NCBI GenBank assembly: GCA_028583415.1 | Contig: CM053276.1 | Coordinates: forward strand, 62,539,510 to 62,603,509 | DNA length: 64,000 nucleotides | DNA from: Protea cynaroides | Taxonomy: Eukaryota > Streptophyta > Magnoliopsida > Proteales > Proteaceae | Direction: 5' to 3' | Shown: piece after piece, positions 1-11,539 of the stretch | Layout of the letters: each line of letters begins with the position of its first letter | Numbering within the stretch: position 1 is the stretch's first letter | The notes under the pieces: model-generated | Told to the model about the DNA's origin: nothing | The model's database searches: none | What the model saw: the letters and a program-made list of their open reading frames with translations, nothing else | Made by a program: the position numbers and the translations under genes

Positions 1-257
1 TTGCTGTTGTATATTGACATTTTTGTAGTCCGTACTTAACGGCCCAAGGTTTTGGCATAAGCGGTTGTAACATGGTATTAGAGCCAGGAGGTTGGGTGTT
101 CAATCCCTAGTAGGTGCAAAGGGTTTGTGCTGTGTGTTGTTGTGCCCCTTCGTCTTGTACTCTTCATGACACGTGCAGAGCCATGTGTGTGTAAGGGGTT
201 TGTTGTGTATTGATATATATTGTTGTAGCTCTTACTTCACAGCTCAAGCTTTTGGGA
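1..257. other. Left flank with imperfect direct repeat
   Basis: No gene is seen here. The stretch about 1-80 resembles the stretch about 200-262 continued at 2057: both read roughly GTTGT-TATTGA, then GTAG-CTTACTT, then CTCAAG-TTTTGG-ATA-GC-GTTGTAA. This is an imperfect direct repeat of about 195 bp. It also shows the original sequence into which the palindrome at 263-2051 was inserted. It probably lies in the upstream intron or 5' flank of the CCDC130 gene. Confidence 0.5.
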
Positions 258-262
258 TAGGC

Positions 263-2051
263 TAATGCAGATCAGGGTTTACGCTAGGAGGAAGAGTTGC
301 AAATAATCAAGGGGCCTGGGTTATTGGGCCAAGCTAATGCTGACTAAGCTGCCAGCCTAAATAGAATCCTAGTCGAGATCTCTTTTACCGCCAGCAAGCA
401 GCACTATTAGGACTCTTAGTTTCCTAATTTTTAGTTCAATTATTTTCATTGTTTTCTTTCCTAAAATATAGGCTAGTTAGTTAGAAGTCTCAATTACTTA
501 GAGATTAAGAATTTACTTTTCTATTTTCCAGTTTTGTAAATTTTCCTATTTCTTTGTTTTAGAAACTTCCTACGTTATAAAGGAAGTTTAGTTTTCCTAA
601 GTTTAGTTTTTTCTCTTATTTTATTTGTAACTTTCAAGGCTATAAATAATAGAGAAGGGGCTGGCGGCAGATCATATTTAGATCAGAAAAAAGAAAGAGT
701 TAGACTCCTATTTTCTGGTTGAGTCTCCTATGGTTGTGAGACTCAATCAAATTTCATTCCCTCTTGTTTCTGCCTTACGTTTGTCCTATTTTGATTCTAT
801 TGCTCTTTGTCTATAACCTGATGTATCATTGATTCATACAAACAAATCTAGAGAAAGTGAAGAGCAGTACAGGCGATAGCTAATCAAGCTTCCCGGGCTC
901 TGGCAGAAACAGGCCCACCAAGCTTTCGAAGCTCCTACCGCCCTCAGTTCTCTTTGGATCCTTCTCAAATTTCAAGTAGTGTTCACATCCATTATAGAGC
1001 TCATCTGGACCAAGTTTCATCAAGTTCCAACGGTTAGATCTTTAGATAAGTGGATTTTTTTGTTGTTTCTTATTGCAGTTTTGAACTTGGACTGATTAAT
1101 CGACTTGCAGCAAAGAGGAATGATAAATTATGTTGTTTTGAATCCTCTTTGCTTTTATACCTCCAATTGATGGCAAAAAAGATTCAAAGCAACATAATTT
1201 ATCAATCCTCTTTGCTGCAGGATCGATTTATCAGTCCAAGTTCAAAACTATAGTAAAAAACAATAAAAAAAATCTACTTATCTTAAGATCTAACTGTTGG
1301 AACTTGATGAAACTTGGTCCAAATGAGCTCTATAATGGATGTGAACACTCCTTGAAATTTGAAAAGGATACGAAGAGAACTGAGGGCACTAGGAGCTTCG
1401 AAAGCTTGCTGGGCATATTTCCGCTAAAGCCGGGAAGCTTGATTAGCTGTCGCCTATATTGCTTTCCACTCTCTCTAGCTATGTTTGTGTGAATCAATAG
1501 TTTATCAAGTTATAGACAAAGAGCAATAGAATCAAAATAGGAGTAACGTAAGACAGAAACAAGAGGGAATGAAATTTGGTTGAGTCTCACAACCGTAGGA
1601 GACTCAACCAGAAAATAGAAGTCTAACTCTTTCTTTTTTCTGATCTAAATCTGATCTGCCGCCAGCCCCTTCTCTATTATTTATAGCCTTGAAAGTTACA
1701 AATAAAATAGGAGAGAAAACTAAACTTCCTTTATAACGTAGAAAGTTTCTAAAACAAAGAAATAGGAAAGTCTTCAAAACTGGAAAATAAGAAAGTAAAT
1801 TCTTAGTTTCTAAGTAATTGAAACTTCTTACTAACTAGGCTATATTTTATGAAAGAAAACAATGAAAATAATTGAACTAAAAATTAGGAAACTAGGAGTC
1901 CTAATAGTGCTGCTTGCTGGCTGTAGATAGAGATCTCTCGGCTAGGATTCTATTTAGGCTGGCTGCTTAGTCAGCATTAGCTTGGCCCAATAACCCAGGC
2001 CCCTTGATTATTTGCAGCTCTTCCTCCTGGCATAATCCCTGATCTGCATCA
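263..2051. mobile_element. 1.8-kb palindromic (foldback) LTR-like element
   Basis: The segment is a long inverted repeat. The left arm, about 263-1144, is matched in reverse complement by about 1181-2051, leaving a spacer of only about 36 bp. It is flanked by an exact 5-bp duplication, TAGGC, at 258-262 and 2052-2056. The outer ends are TAATGCAGATCAGGG and CCCTGATCTGCATCA, so the element begins TG (one end mutated to TA) and ends CA. These are marks of integrase-type insertion. Each arm holds a TATA-like box (TATAAATAAT at 641, mirrored near 1680). No transposase, gag or pol is seen. I infer an inverted dimer of an LTR or TRIM-like sequence. A DNA foldback element is the alternative, but its target duplication would usually be longer. 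Confidence 0.85.
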
Positions 2052-2056
2052 TAGGC

Positions 2057-2838
2057 AGTTGTAATAGATATGTATGCAAATGGATATCCTTGGTTAACAG
2101 ATGTCAAGTTAGTAGATCGAAGAAATTATCTTTTGGCGAGATTTGAGAATGGAGGCTCATTTTACTTTTCCACCATTTGTATTTTTACATGAACGGTAGC
2201 GAATGGGTATGGTCTAAAATATGATAGGTTTAGCATTTATTATGTGAACTTATGGATTAGAAAAACAACACTTATCAAGGGTTAATGTAATTGAGGAATG
2301 CCTGAACTCAATGCTGTCTTTGAATCCACTTGTGCTCCAACATATGGACCTGGAAAAGTGTGATAATGAAAAATAATTTTAGAGCCACTTGCCTATGATG
2401 TAATAAGCAACAAATTTATTAGAAGAATTTCCATTGCTAAAATAGAAATTATGTTCAAATAGTGAGTACTGGCTCTGTTGAAGGCGATTTGCACTGATAC
2501 AATTGCCTTATGAGCAAGTTATTCTGTAAATTAAGTTATGCATTTGCCATCATGTGGTTCTTATCTGTAGATTAAGTCATCCACTTGCCGTCATGTGGTT
2601 TAGGAGAGTTATTTTAGTTTTGTTATTATTTCTTTCCCTGTAACACAATGTTATTGGACTAGAATGAATCTAAGAAGAAAGAAATTCATCTAGTAAGGGT
2701 GGCATGTTGTGGATTTATCTCCAGATACTGCACTGGAATGAACAATCATTAAACAAATTAGCTCATATGCAGATCTGTCATGTGCTTGTTGACAGTTGCC
2801 ATTTTGCAATTTTCCTCATGAGATTGATTCTGTTGCAG
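2057..2838 (+). other. Intron sequence upstream of CCDC130 exon
   Basis: AT-rich sequence with no coding match on either strand. It ends in a pyrimidine tract and an AG acceptor at 2837-2838, directly before the first recognisable CCDC130 exon, so it is read as the 3' part of an intron. The exon encoding the protein's N-terminus was not found anywhere in 1-2838. Confidence 0.6.
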
Positions 2839-4797
2839 GTTCGAGATGCCTTTTAATATATGGTGTGGCGGTTGTAATTCTATGATTGCAAAAGGAGTGA
2901 GGTTCAACGCAGAGAAAAAGCAAGTTGGAAATTATTATTCTACGAAGGTATTTTATAGTTATGATGAAGATATTTTATAGACTTTCTAATTTGTGCTAAA
3001 AAGTTACAGCTAATTTGCTAGGTGTTAGTGCATACTGCGTACAGGATTATATGCATGAGTGGTAAAAAAAATTCAGACAAATCGAGGTCCTGGTCATACT
3101 GGTTGGACAATATTCTCTGTTTGTTCCTGCCTTGAGTGACCTAGTTTCAACCTGGGTCATCAGGTCCATTGTGGAGCATTGATAAGACCATATTCAATGC
3201 ATATAATCCATAGAATTACTAGTTAAGAGCATAATTAATGCAAAATTGCTATTTTCAGGACTTGAACTCAAAATCTAGTGGTAACCCATGATCGACACTT
3301 TTTTTTTTGGTAATAACCCATGATCAGCACATTACTAGTTGGTATTTCTTTATAACTAAAATTTGGACAGGTCAAGTTATCCGAATTATTGAACTTTGAC
3401 CCAACTTGGCTCCTGTTTGGACACTAGCTTTTCGGAACCTAAATCTCAGATTAAATTATTCATGTCCAAATCTGTTTAAGAACAGATTGAAAATTGTGGC
3501 ATTGGTTGGGCATAAATTTTTACATCGGTTGTAGTTTCTTTGTGGACATGCATGCTTGTGTGCTTGGGTTATACATTTATATGCATGACGACTGGACACA
3601 TACCATTCAGCATGCTTGCTGTTGCCACAGGGCACGTAATGGAGCCATTTAACCCATGATTTTTTGCTCATAATCAGTCCCTCCCCCCTCCACTGCAGAC
3701 CCAAATTTGTTTTTTTGTTGGACCTAGTTTTTGCAGTATGTTGTATGGCCATAGGGCCAAAGGGCTGCTGGGACAATAAAATGGCGAAAAACTACTCATT
3801 TCAATACATGTCAATTGGTATCCATGTCTTATGCGGCATCAAACCACGTTAGACATAGGTGATTTTGGTTTGTAGAAACTTAAGAAGTTATTACCATATG
3901 TTGATCCCATTATGTTGGATGCCAGTTTAAGACTGAATGTCGTACTGATAGAACTTCCCTTAAATTTGCTTGCCTGCGTGTCATCTTCAGATATGGAGCT
4001 TTACCATGAAATCTGCATGCTGCAAACATGAGATCGTTATTCAGACGGATCCAAAGAACTGTGAATATGTGATTATTAGTGGGGCACAGCGCAAGACAGA
4101 AGATTTTGATATTGAAGATGCAGAGACATTTGAGTTGCCTGCAGATGAAGGTAATTCGAAATGGACATGCCTATATTCTTCAGTGTAATATGTATACGGA
4201 TTCCTAACTTAATGAGGAACTTAATGTTGTAGAAAGGGGCAAGCTTGCGGATCCATTCTACCGTCTTGAGCATCAAGAGAAGGATATGAAAAAGAAAAAA
4301 GAAGCTGAGCCGGTACTTGTGCGACTCCAACGGGTGTCTGATGCCAGGCATTCAGATGACTATGCGCTCAACAAGGCCCTTCGTGGTCGTCTAAGAGTAT
4401 GGAACTGGACAAATCTTTGCTTTTATTATTTCAGGATTATCATGTTTACTTTAGTAGCTGACTTGTTTTCAATTTAAAAATCATACAGCAACAAAAGAAA
4501 AGGGTTGCTGAAGAAGAGAAAGTCTCTAGGAAGATGGGCCTTGGGATACGACTACTTCCAGCATCTGCAGAAGATGCTACTGCAGCAGCACGAGTCAAGT
4601 TCACCTCCAAATTCGAAAAGAACAAGAAAGAAAAGCGTGCAGCAATCACTGCAGCCCCAATTTTCTCCAAGCGTTTAGACTCATTCTCCACAAAGAAGCG
4701 ACAAGAACTTGAGTTTAAAAGGAGAAGAATAATGGCTGGAGCTGCATCCAACCTGCTGGCTGGCGGATTTAAACCATCCTCGTGGTCTTTGAGTTGA
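2839..4797 (+). CDS. CCDC130: CCDC130/YJU2-family splicing factor, C-terminal part (partial gene)
   Basis: Four exons are read as 2839-2947, 3991-4150, 4233-4396 and 4489-4797 (stop TGA 4795-4797). All junctions have GT..AG and keep one frame, giving 246 residues. The protein begins inside the conserved N-terminal domain, with FEMPFNIWCGGC and then NAEKKQVGNYY. It continues with IWSFTMKSACC, QTDPKNCEYVI and SGAQRK, and ends in a basic, Ala/Lys/Glu-rich tail likely to be helical. These are signatures of the CWC16 family (YJU2, CCDC94, CCDC130), spliceosome-associated nuclear proteins that act around the catalytic steps. The CGGC and ACC cysteines fit the family's zinc site. The N-terminus (about 60-70 residues expected) lies upstream of the window, so no start codon is assigned. 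The reading frame has no breaks and looks functional. Confidence 0.93.
2948..3990 (+). other. CCDC130 intron (1.04 kb)
   Basis: Intron between the exons ending at 2947 and starting at 3991, with GTATTT at the donor and CTTCAG at the acceptor. It is AT-rich with a short T run near 3299-3308. No inserted element with recognisable ends was found. Confidence 0.85.
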
Positions 4798-5061
4798 TTT
4801 CTATGAAGAAGCAGAATGCAAGGTCTGTAATTGCCATTACAGTAATGATTGAGGAAATTTGGAGATTCTCCTTGTTTAGCAATCCCTATTCTCTATGGGA
4901 TTCTATCACCGTCGATATGGTGTGGGACCCACCTTTAGTGTGTGGGATTCATGAATGATGATGGGTTTCAACGAGGATACAAGTACATATCCAACTAGTT
5001 AAAACTATTTAGAGTTTGAGGTCTTTATGTAAGCTTTGTTAGTTTCCATGTAAAAAAGGTG

Positions 5062-5067
5062 AATAAA
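5062..5067 (+). terminator. Probable poly(A) signal of CCDC130
   Basis: AATAAA, within an overlapping AATAAATAATAAAA stretch, lies about 265 bp after the CCDC130 stop codon, the usual length for a plant 3' UTR. The sequence from 4798 to about 5085 is therefore the likely 3' UTR. Confidence 0.55.
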
Positions 5068-5099
5068 TAATAAAAATTTCTTTTAAAATAGGACTTTCA

Positions 5100-6980
5100 T
5101 TGTTTGTTCTAAGGTAAATTGCTGAAAAAGACATTGTAAAAGTATGGAAAATTTTTATATCGGTTTTTCCAAATAAAATGGGAGAAATAAATGTCTTGAA
5201 AAATAAGCTTTTTTACAGTTTGTTTTAACCTAAAATACAAAGAAAAGCATTTAAAAGTATCAAAAATAAATTACATGGAAGAAAATTTTCACGTGAAGTA
5301 TCGTTTACATTAGTTGAAAACAAAGTTCTCATCTTTTTGTTGAACAGTTGTTTGTGTAAGTCTTGAATGAGTCCCTTGAAAAGAAAATAGTATGACAACA
5401 AATAAATGCATTGAAAAATGTTACAACAAAACAAGCATAGCCATATAGGAAAATTTTTATGTAAAATATCATTTGTACAAAAAATTTTAAGAAACAAACT
5501 GGTGGCAATGACAAAGTCTGGGTGGGGGGGGATGCAATCAAAACACACTCTGAAACGATTGACAGGACCCATGGCAGGTGTTGTTGATGTGGTGCGAGTA
5601 TATGAGGTCTGGTGTTCCGCTTTCGATGGCATAGTTGTTCAAGATTTCTTCTTTGCAGGATCCATAGCTGTTAAACGATCACAAGGACTGTGTGAAGATC
5701 AAGGATATAGTTGATAACATTGTGGAATTCTTTATAAGTGGGTAAACCATGGAAAAGGTTGGAGGCCGAGATGGTTTGTTCATCAGGATTCTGTTTTGAC
5801 TTATTTCAAGATCCATAAACCTGGTAAGATCGTTATCAATCAACAAAGTGAGAAAAGATCGAAAACCATTAGAGAAGAGTCGCTCGGTCAAATCAATCGC
5901 CCCAAGAATGGTCAATCCCCGGAAGCCCTTGGGTGAAATTCATCTCAAAGTTCCTCTTTTTGTTTCATCTGGATTGTAATCAGAGATTGATTAAGGTGTC
6001 TAATAGTAATTTTGTTGGCTTTTCTTTAGGTTCCTTCATACTAAGATAGCAAATTGGATGACAAAAGGTCGCATTTCAGTGCTTTGTCATGGATTCCTTC
6101 CTCTACAGGTTCTATGGTAATCTGAAACTGCGAGAGACAAAAGCTATAGTTTTCTGATCGAGCATTCCATAACACGTTCCAAATTGAATTGTCTGTCGTA
6201 GAATTGGATTGAGGTAACAGATGGCGTGGAAGGAAAGAAGAGAGGGGCAAAGAGCAAGAGGCAGTGTGGGGAGGCTAGATAGATCCTAAACTGATCATTT
6301 TCTAGAGATTTTTTTTAAGAACAAACATATATTTATCAAGACAAATTATTATTATCATAAGAGTTTATTATTTTTTTAAGCGTCACACGTCAACAATCCT
6401 GGCACATAGGAGAATATATTTAGAATAATCATATATCAGAATTTCAAGTTTAATTCAATTAAATACTCTCCTCATGGTGGTATGTAACCTAATATTCTAA
6501 ACATATTTTATATTTTCCTATTAACAAATTGTTTAAATTAAAAAACTATAAAATTGAATGAATCATATTGTTGTGATTTTTAAAAACGACACGTTCTTTA
6601 TTATATGATAACTACCCATCAATCAAAAAGGAAAACATGATGGCTTAGGCCATACTGTCATTGGGTTTTGAACCACTCTAGAAATGCATGTAGGATCACT
6701 CTAGGGCGTCTCTCTACGGTGTTTGGATCCTTTGCAGAGTTCCTACAGCCCCATTTGAGCAGTTGGATTGCATTGGTGCCATTTATAGATGTGCTCTCAA
6801 CGGCCCAGATGCAGCTTCATGAGCCGCATCGACTGCAGAAAACCCAAGCCCCTCTCTACCCACCTAGTGGTGGATTCCCTTCTTTCTCACTTGATTCTTA
6901 GCTACTCTGATCGGCTTAGTGATGTTTGCCATTGGCTATGGTTTTGTTTAATATACATGGTTGGAATAAGTGAAACTCTT
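5100..6980. other. Intergenic sequence, nothing assigned
   Basis: No gene or element was recognised. Between about 5415 and 6250 both strands carry open stretches of 60-135 codons that resemble no family I know. One on the - strand at 5679-5915 has hydrophobic and charged blocks, and one at 6041-6250 follows it in the same direction. They could be remains of a gene or element. From 6260 to 6650 the sequence is very AT-rich. Confidence 0.4.
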
Positions 6981-7272
6981 TTTTTTGGTAGAAAGATAGT
7001 TTATTCAGAAAAAACACAGGATACGACCAAAGCTTCATCTTTACATAAGTCATGAAGCCAGAGAGCGGAAATATGCCAGTGAATCAACCCCGTCAATGAC
7101 ACTATTGTTGATGCAGAAAATTGAACAGTATGATCTGGCCGTGATGTCAACAGAAAATCTTCATTTGACAGAAGTTTATATGGCACAAACAGAGTGATCT
7201 ACTACGTTCGACGAGTTACACAAAGTGATTAACGTCTTATAGAAGTGTGCCTGAAAACAATGAAAACAACAC

Positions 7273-7787
7273 TCAGAAGGACAGACTGTGTAATCCGGTG
7301 GCCACTTCGATGATTACGTCAATTCTCAGATCAAACAGAATGGAATGTCCGAAGGTTGGACATTCCTTAGAGAATGGGGTTAGGTTTGAGTATACCACAA
7401 AGGTTGGTTCCCCTTTCCATATGAGTTTATCATCTTCACTAGGAAAGATACTCAAAGGAATATCCAATATAGATTAGGTTTGAAACTTTTAATGGATGGT
7501 ATCCGTTGGTCTTTCCATATCTTAATCTTATTGCCACACCCCACTTGCCAGCCAAATAAGACTGTATTTCAAATATTTCCTCCCTTCTAGAATACTCCTC
7601 CACACCCAAGAAGGTTTGTTATCAAGATTAACCTCCATAAAATCCGAATTAAGGAAGTAAATGGCTTTCCAAAATGATGACCACAATTTCCAGGCCAATT
7701 TGGTAAAAAGAGGTAAATTTTGTATAAGAGGATCCCCCATTCCCAGTCCTCTATTATCCTTTCACTTGCAAAGCCAACTCCAAGCAA
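7273..7787 (-). pseudogene. LINE ORF2: zf-RVT / C-terminal region remnant
   Basis: Two overlapping frames carry LAWKLWSSFWKAIYF, NSDFMEVNLDNKPSWVWRSI and LEGRKYL, the block that precedes the zinc-binding zf-RVT domain in plant LINE ORF2. Further on, FPSEDDKLIWKGEPT is the following conserved phrase. Frame changes separate these parts. The sequence from 7186 to 7001 (SLTGLIHWH) may be the last remnant before the A-rich tail. Confidence 0.8.
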
Positions 7788-7936
7788 TCCAATAAATATT
7801 CTATTTTAGAGAAACATTCTTCCAATAGAATTCAGCAGCCCATTTCCTTATAGATTGATGGTGAGAAGAAGGCAATTTAAAATGAGATGCTGCGTAGTTT
7901 GACATGGATAAAATAACTGACTTTAAAACAACTTCT

Positions 7937-8690
7937 CTAGCTACCAGCATAAGATAAGAACTTACTTTTCCAACTTGCCATCTTCTTAACAGTCTGGTCC
8001 TGGATATCTTTGAAGCAAAATTTTTTAGAAAGACCGAATTCTATTGGCAACCCAAGATATTTTGCCGGGCCTTCTCCATGCTTGATTTTTAGCATTCTTG
8101 AGAACCAATGCTTGAATTTTGCAGGAGTATTCGGATTGAAGGTCAAGGATGATTTGTGCAAATTTATTTTCTGGCTTGAGGCACTGCAATAGAGGTTCAG
8201 AGCAGTGGGTCAAAGGAGGAGCACGGTTTTTAATTCTGATCCCTTTTATATTTCCTTTATTAGTTTCAGCCTTAATGAAGGAAGAAAGGGCATGGGGGCA
8301 TATAATAAATATAGCAGGAGAAAGAGGGTCTCTTTGCCTAATTCCCTGGCTTAATTTATGCTATCCATCTCTGAACCATTCACCAATATAGTGTAAGAAA
8401 CAGAAGAAATGCAATTCATAACTAGCTTGACCCAATGGGGGTGGAACCCCAGTCTGAAAACTACTCCTTCAATAAAATTCCATTCAAGCCGATCGTATGC
8501 TCATAACAAGCTTCATCGCCATAAGACCCATTTTACCTTTCTTCTTGCCCTTAATGTAGTGGAAGGCCTCATGGGCCATAATGATATTATCAGATATTGA
8601 ACGATTAGGAACAAAGGCAGACTAAGCTGATGATATGATGTTATCCAATAAATTTTTAAGCCTATTGACCAGAATTTTTGATATCAGCTT
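7937..8690 (-). pseudogene. LINE ORF2: reverse transcriptase remnant lacking the catalytic box
   Basis: Reading the - strand from about 8710, phrases typical of plant LINE reverse transcriptase appear: ISLCGVCIKLISKILVNRL, SAFVPNRSISDNI, then AHEAFHYIK, with stops between later blocks. At about 8200-8185 the expected THLLFADD box is replaced by THCSEPLL, so the two catalytic aspartates are gone through a small deletion or substitution. The C-terminal part is well kept at 8161-7937, with KYLGLPIEFG and KMASWKSKFLS. Confidence 0.85.
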
Positions 8691-9422
8691 TATGCAAACC
8701 CCACATAAACTAATGGGGTGAAATTGATCAATAGATCAATAGACTCTGTGTTATTCACCTTAGGATTCAAGCAAATATAGGATTTGTTGAATCTGTCTCT
8801 CCATTCTATATTTGCAAAGACTCTATCCAGCTTACATCGAATATTCAATATTAGAAGAACATCCATTTCGCTTGTTATTCCATGTATAAAAGGGGCCTTT
8901 AGTAGGAAGCTCAATAAATTGGCAAGAATCAATCCTATTCCTGAAGGCTGAGCAATCACTCCACCCCACTTCTCTCTTTCCATGTGAGCACCGAGTTAAA
9001 ATCACCAAAGCAAGTCCATTCCCCCTGTCTATTTATAGCAATGTCCAGCAACTGATCCCAAACCCATTGACGATGAGCTCTCACTGGATCACCATATACA
9101 GCTGTAAGATAGAAGGAATCAGAGTTTGCGGTAGATATCTTACAATCAATAACCCTCTTGTTAGCTGTTAAAATTCTAATGTCCATGTTCTCGTTCCAAA
9201 GAAAAGCCAAACCTCCAGCCGAACCAATAGGATTTATTGTGAAAATATTCTTCAAATTTAATTTCTTCCTGATTCACTCCATCTTGTCTTGATTGTTTTT
9301 AGTTTCCATCAAATAAAGAAAATCTGGACGTTCTCTCTTAAGGAGATCTTTGAGAGCCCCGACTGTCAAGGAGTAGGCCAAGGCGCTCCCTATCCTTGAC
9401 CGTTCCAACTGATGAGTTTCAT
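8690..9422 (-). pseudogene. LINE ORF2: AP-endonuclease domain remnant
   Basis: The start at 9422 reads MKLISWN, the usual opening of plant LINE endonucleases. A TAG stop follows within a dozen codons, then a frame change. The open piece 9255-8956 holds GGLAFLWNENMDI, LTAVYGDP and the CFGDFNSVL motif (GDFN is the family's metal/DNA-binding block). The piece 8983-8690 holds LDRVFANIEW, the end of the domain. The enzyme would nick target DNA for target-primed reverse transcription. Breaks in three places make it non-functional. Confidence 0.85.
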
Positions 9423-9429
9423 GATGACT

Positions 9430-9960
9430 CATGGGGCTGACTTCCCCCCAGCCACCACGGAGACAGTTTCAACTGATGAGTTTCTTCTAGAGCTGCTGGA
9501 ACCATTCATCATGTTGCTGAACTGAAGGAGAAGAGAGCCCCTGATAGTTCCAGTCCAAGCCATCAATTCCCATAGCCTGCCTGCGGCTGCTGTTCTGAAG
9601 GTTTTTTCTGCTGAGTTTGAATTTGTTTTATGGACTGAGATTCTCTCATCCTATTACGACAAAACTTTGGGACTGTTGTTGATGGCTGTGGGGCATCCTT
9701 TGATCGGAGTTTGAAGGCCATCCAATGGCTGAATTGGCATATACAGGTAAGTTTCTAACTTCAACTTCTAGTTTCTGATTTCAAGTGTTCTATCATATCT
9801 TCACATCCAACAATTGGATGTGGCTGCTATTTTGAAGGAATCGTCACCTATTGGGACCTTGTCTGAGGACATAATTTCAGCCCCATCAGAAGAGCCGTTT
9901 GCTAGTTTTATCAGTCACTATTTTTTGGGCTTAAAGAACCTTGCTGCTAGAGTATATCTA
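9430..9960 (-). other. Possible LINE ORF1 3' remnant
   Basis: Directly upstream of the ORF2 start the - strand reads short Gln/Pro/Ser-rich pieces ending near 9480 (for example SALFSF), consistent with the low-complexity C-terminus of a plant LINE ORF1. No gag-like or zinc-knuckle block was recognised, so the call is weak. Confidence 0.3.
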
Positions 9961-10022
9961 TTGGTCCAGTTTCTGGTTTCTTGATTAGCTTCTGTAACCA
10001 AATAGGACTGGTTGTTTGTGAG

Positions 10023-11093
10023 CCATAGTTCTAAATCTCGGTGAAATCTCGTTGAGATCTTGAGGATCTCGACGAGTTCGAGACGAAATCCTGTACGAGA
10101 CAATAAACATCCATTGTCTCGACTGATACCTATTTTTCTTGACTGAAACCAGATTATTTTGGTTTTGTTTACTTGACTGAGACCTGATGACTTGCATAAT
10201 ATGGTTTAGGGTATAGTACACAACACTCAATACTTATTTATGAATATAATATCATTTATTTTATGATATTATTCATAAATAAACAACACCTCCCATTTGA
10301 ATCTAATAAAAATAATCTAAAATTCAAATTCAAAAGGACAAAAAGTCAACCCTCCAGTTAAAGAACAAAACCACATTTCCAGATGTGAGGGCGTTTTTCA
10401 ACTTTCAAATGCTAGGATGTACGCAGCCTTACCCCCACAATATGGAGAGGCTGCAATATGACAACCTTACTGTCACACCAAGGCTCGCCCTCTCACTAAA
10501 GCCTGGAAGAACGCCAAAATAATCATTTGTTTTGATGCCCAGAAAATTATTTTCATTCAGACGACTTTAAACAGCATTCGCATACTCCAAACAAGATTTG
10601 AATGGAGCGTAACTCCTTCAATATAACTTGGATTCAAGCAATCTTGGATTTATTAAATTGAGAGTGGACTTTTTATCATTTTGGAATTTGAATTTTAGAC
10701 TATTTTTATTGGATTCAAATGGGGGTCTTTGTTTATTTCTAAATAAGAATCATTTACTTAAATGTAATTAGTCATACATAAGTGTCGAAGTGTTATTCTG
10801 TGGGCAAAATACCAATATGTGTTATTATTTTTGCTGCCACTATCTGTCATAATATTTGTCAAATACCACTATGTGATTATTTTGCAATTTCTTGGTTTAC
10901 TTATGTTTATGTAGGATAAAATAAGGTATTCCTAGAGTATCAGGCCTTGAAATGGCCATTTGAGCTCCGAGATGCCCAGTCAAAACTTTCAGTAAAAAAT
11001 AAAAAAATAAAAAAACATGTTGGCACCGAGATCTCTAGATTCAGTTCTCAATCAAGACAAGACAAGGTCGAGAACCGAGTTTTTGATCCGTGG
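10023..11093. mobile_element. Non-autonomous hAT-like element (candidate)
   Basis: The left end reads CCATAGTTCTAAATCTCGGT. The right end, in reverse complement, reads CCACGGATCAAAAACTCGGT, a degenerate terminal inverted repeat. Both ends are rich in GAGATCT, CTCGAGA and TCGAGA-type short repeats, as expected for hAT subterminal repeats. TGAGCC occurs just outside both ends, but offset by 3 bp, so the duplication is not exact. The interior 10790-10980 is homologous to 20380-20515. No coding capacity is present. Confidence 0.5.
10412..10486 (-). repeat. Truncated Au-like SINE
   Basis: On the - strand the sequence runs GAGCCTTGGTGTGACAGTAAGG ... GGTAAGGCTGCGTAC, matching the fuller SINE at 24122-24267. 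About 33 bp between the box A side and the GAGAGGCT block are missing, including box B. It is therefore a deleted, inactive copy. Confidence 0.7.
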
Positions 11094-11534
11094 TTGAGCC
11101 TTAGCTTTGCACCACATAATATTGGATAATTATCAAAGACATAACATTGTACATGTAGATTTAATACATAGTGACAAGTAACAACTGACAAACACTCCCA
11201 TAAATACAATATAACTTGTGGTACATAAGTAGATGGTACAAAATGGACCCCCTTTGCCCATCCTAATGGCTAATACCACATAGAGTTGTGTGGAGGATCG
11301 AGCCCACTCATAGATTGATGATGTTGACACCACCGTTCTTCCGACAATAAAACAAACGGTGGGCACATCATAATGTGCCAAAAGAAAGGCTCAAAGTTTT
11401 CCACACAATTGCCCTATAAATGGAAATATCTACAAACAGGAGATAATCTAACTTGGGGTATGGTTACTATACTGTAAAGATCCACATAATGAGCCACCAT
11501 AACTAGATAGAAGTGTTAGCATATACGGTTGAGA
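11094..11534. other. Unassigned sequence left of the solo LTR
   Basis: No gene was recognised. Removing the solo LTR joins this stretch to 14553 onward, so it was once continuous with the 3' flank of the hAT transposase gene. A short open stretch on the - strand at 11133-11381 resembles no known family. Confidence 0.4.
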
Positions 11535-11539
11535 GACTG

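Larger units (their letters stand above)
6981..9422 (-). mobile_element. Decayed LINE (non-LTR retrotransposon), internally shortened
   Basis: The - strand carries, in order, an endonuclease start (MKLISWN at 9422), endonuclease body, reverse transcriptase, and the zf-RVT region typical of plant LINE ORF2. It ends in a short A run (T8 on the + strand at 6981-6988). The whole ORF2 spans only about 2.4 kb, against about 4 kb in intact plant LINEs. Many stops and frameshifts are present, so it is inactive. No clear target-site duplication was found. Confidence 0.85.

Noticed and set aside
1050..1253. A 67-codon gene at the centre of the palindrome
   Set aside because: It spans the palindrome centre, where both strands read mirrored sequence; no homology.
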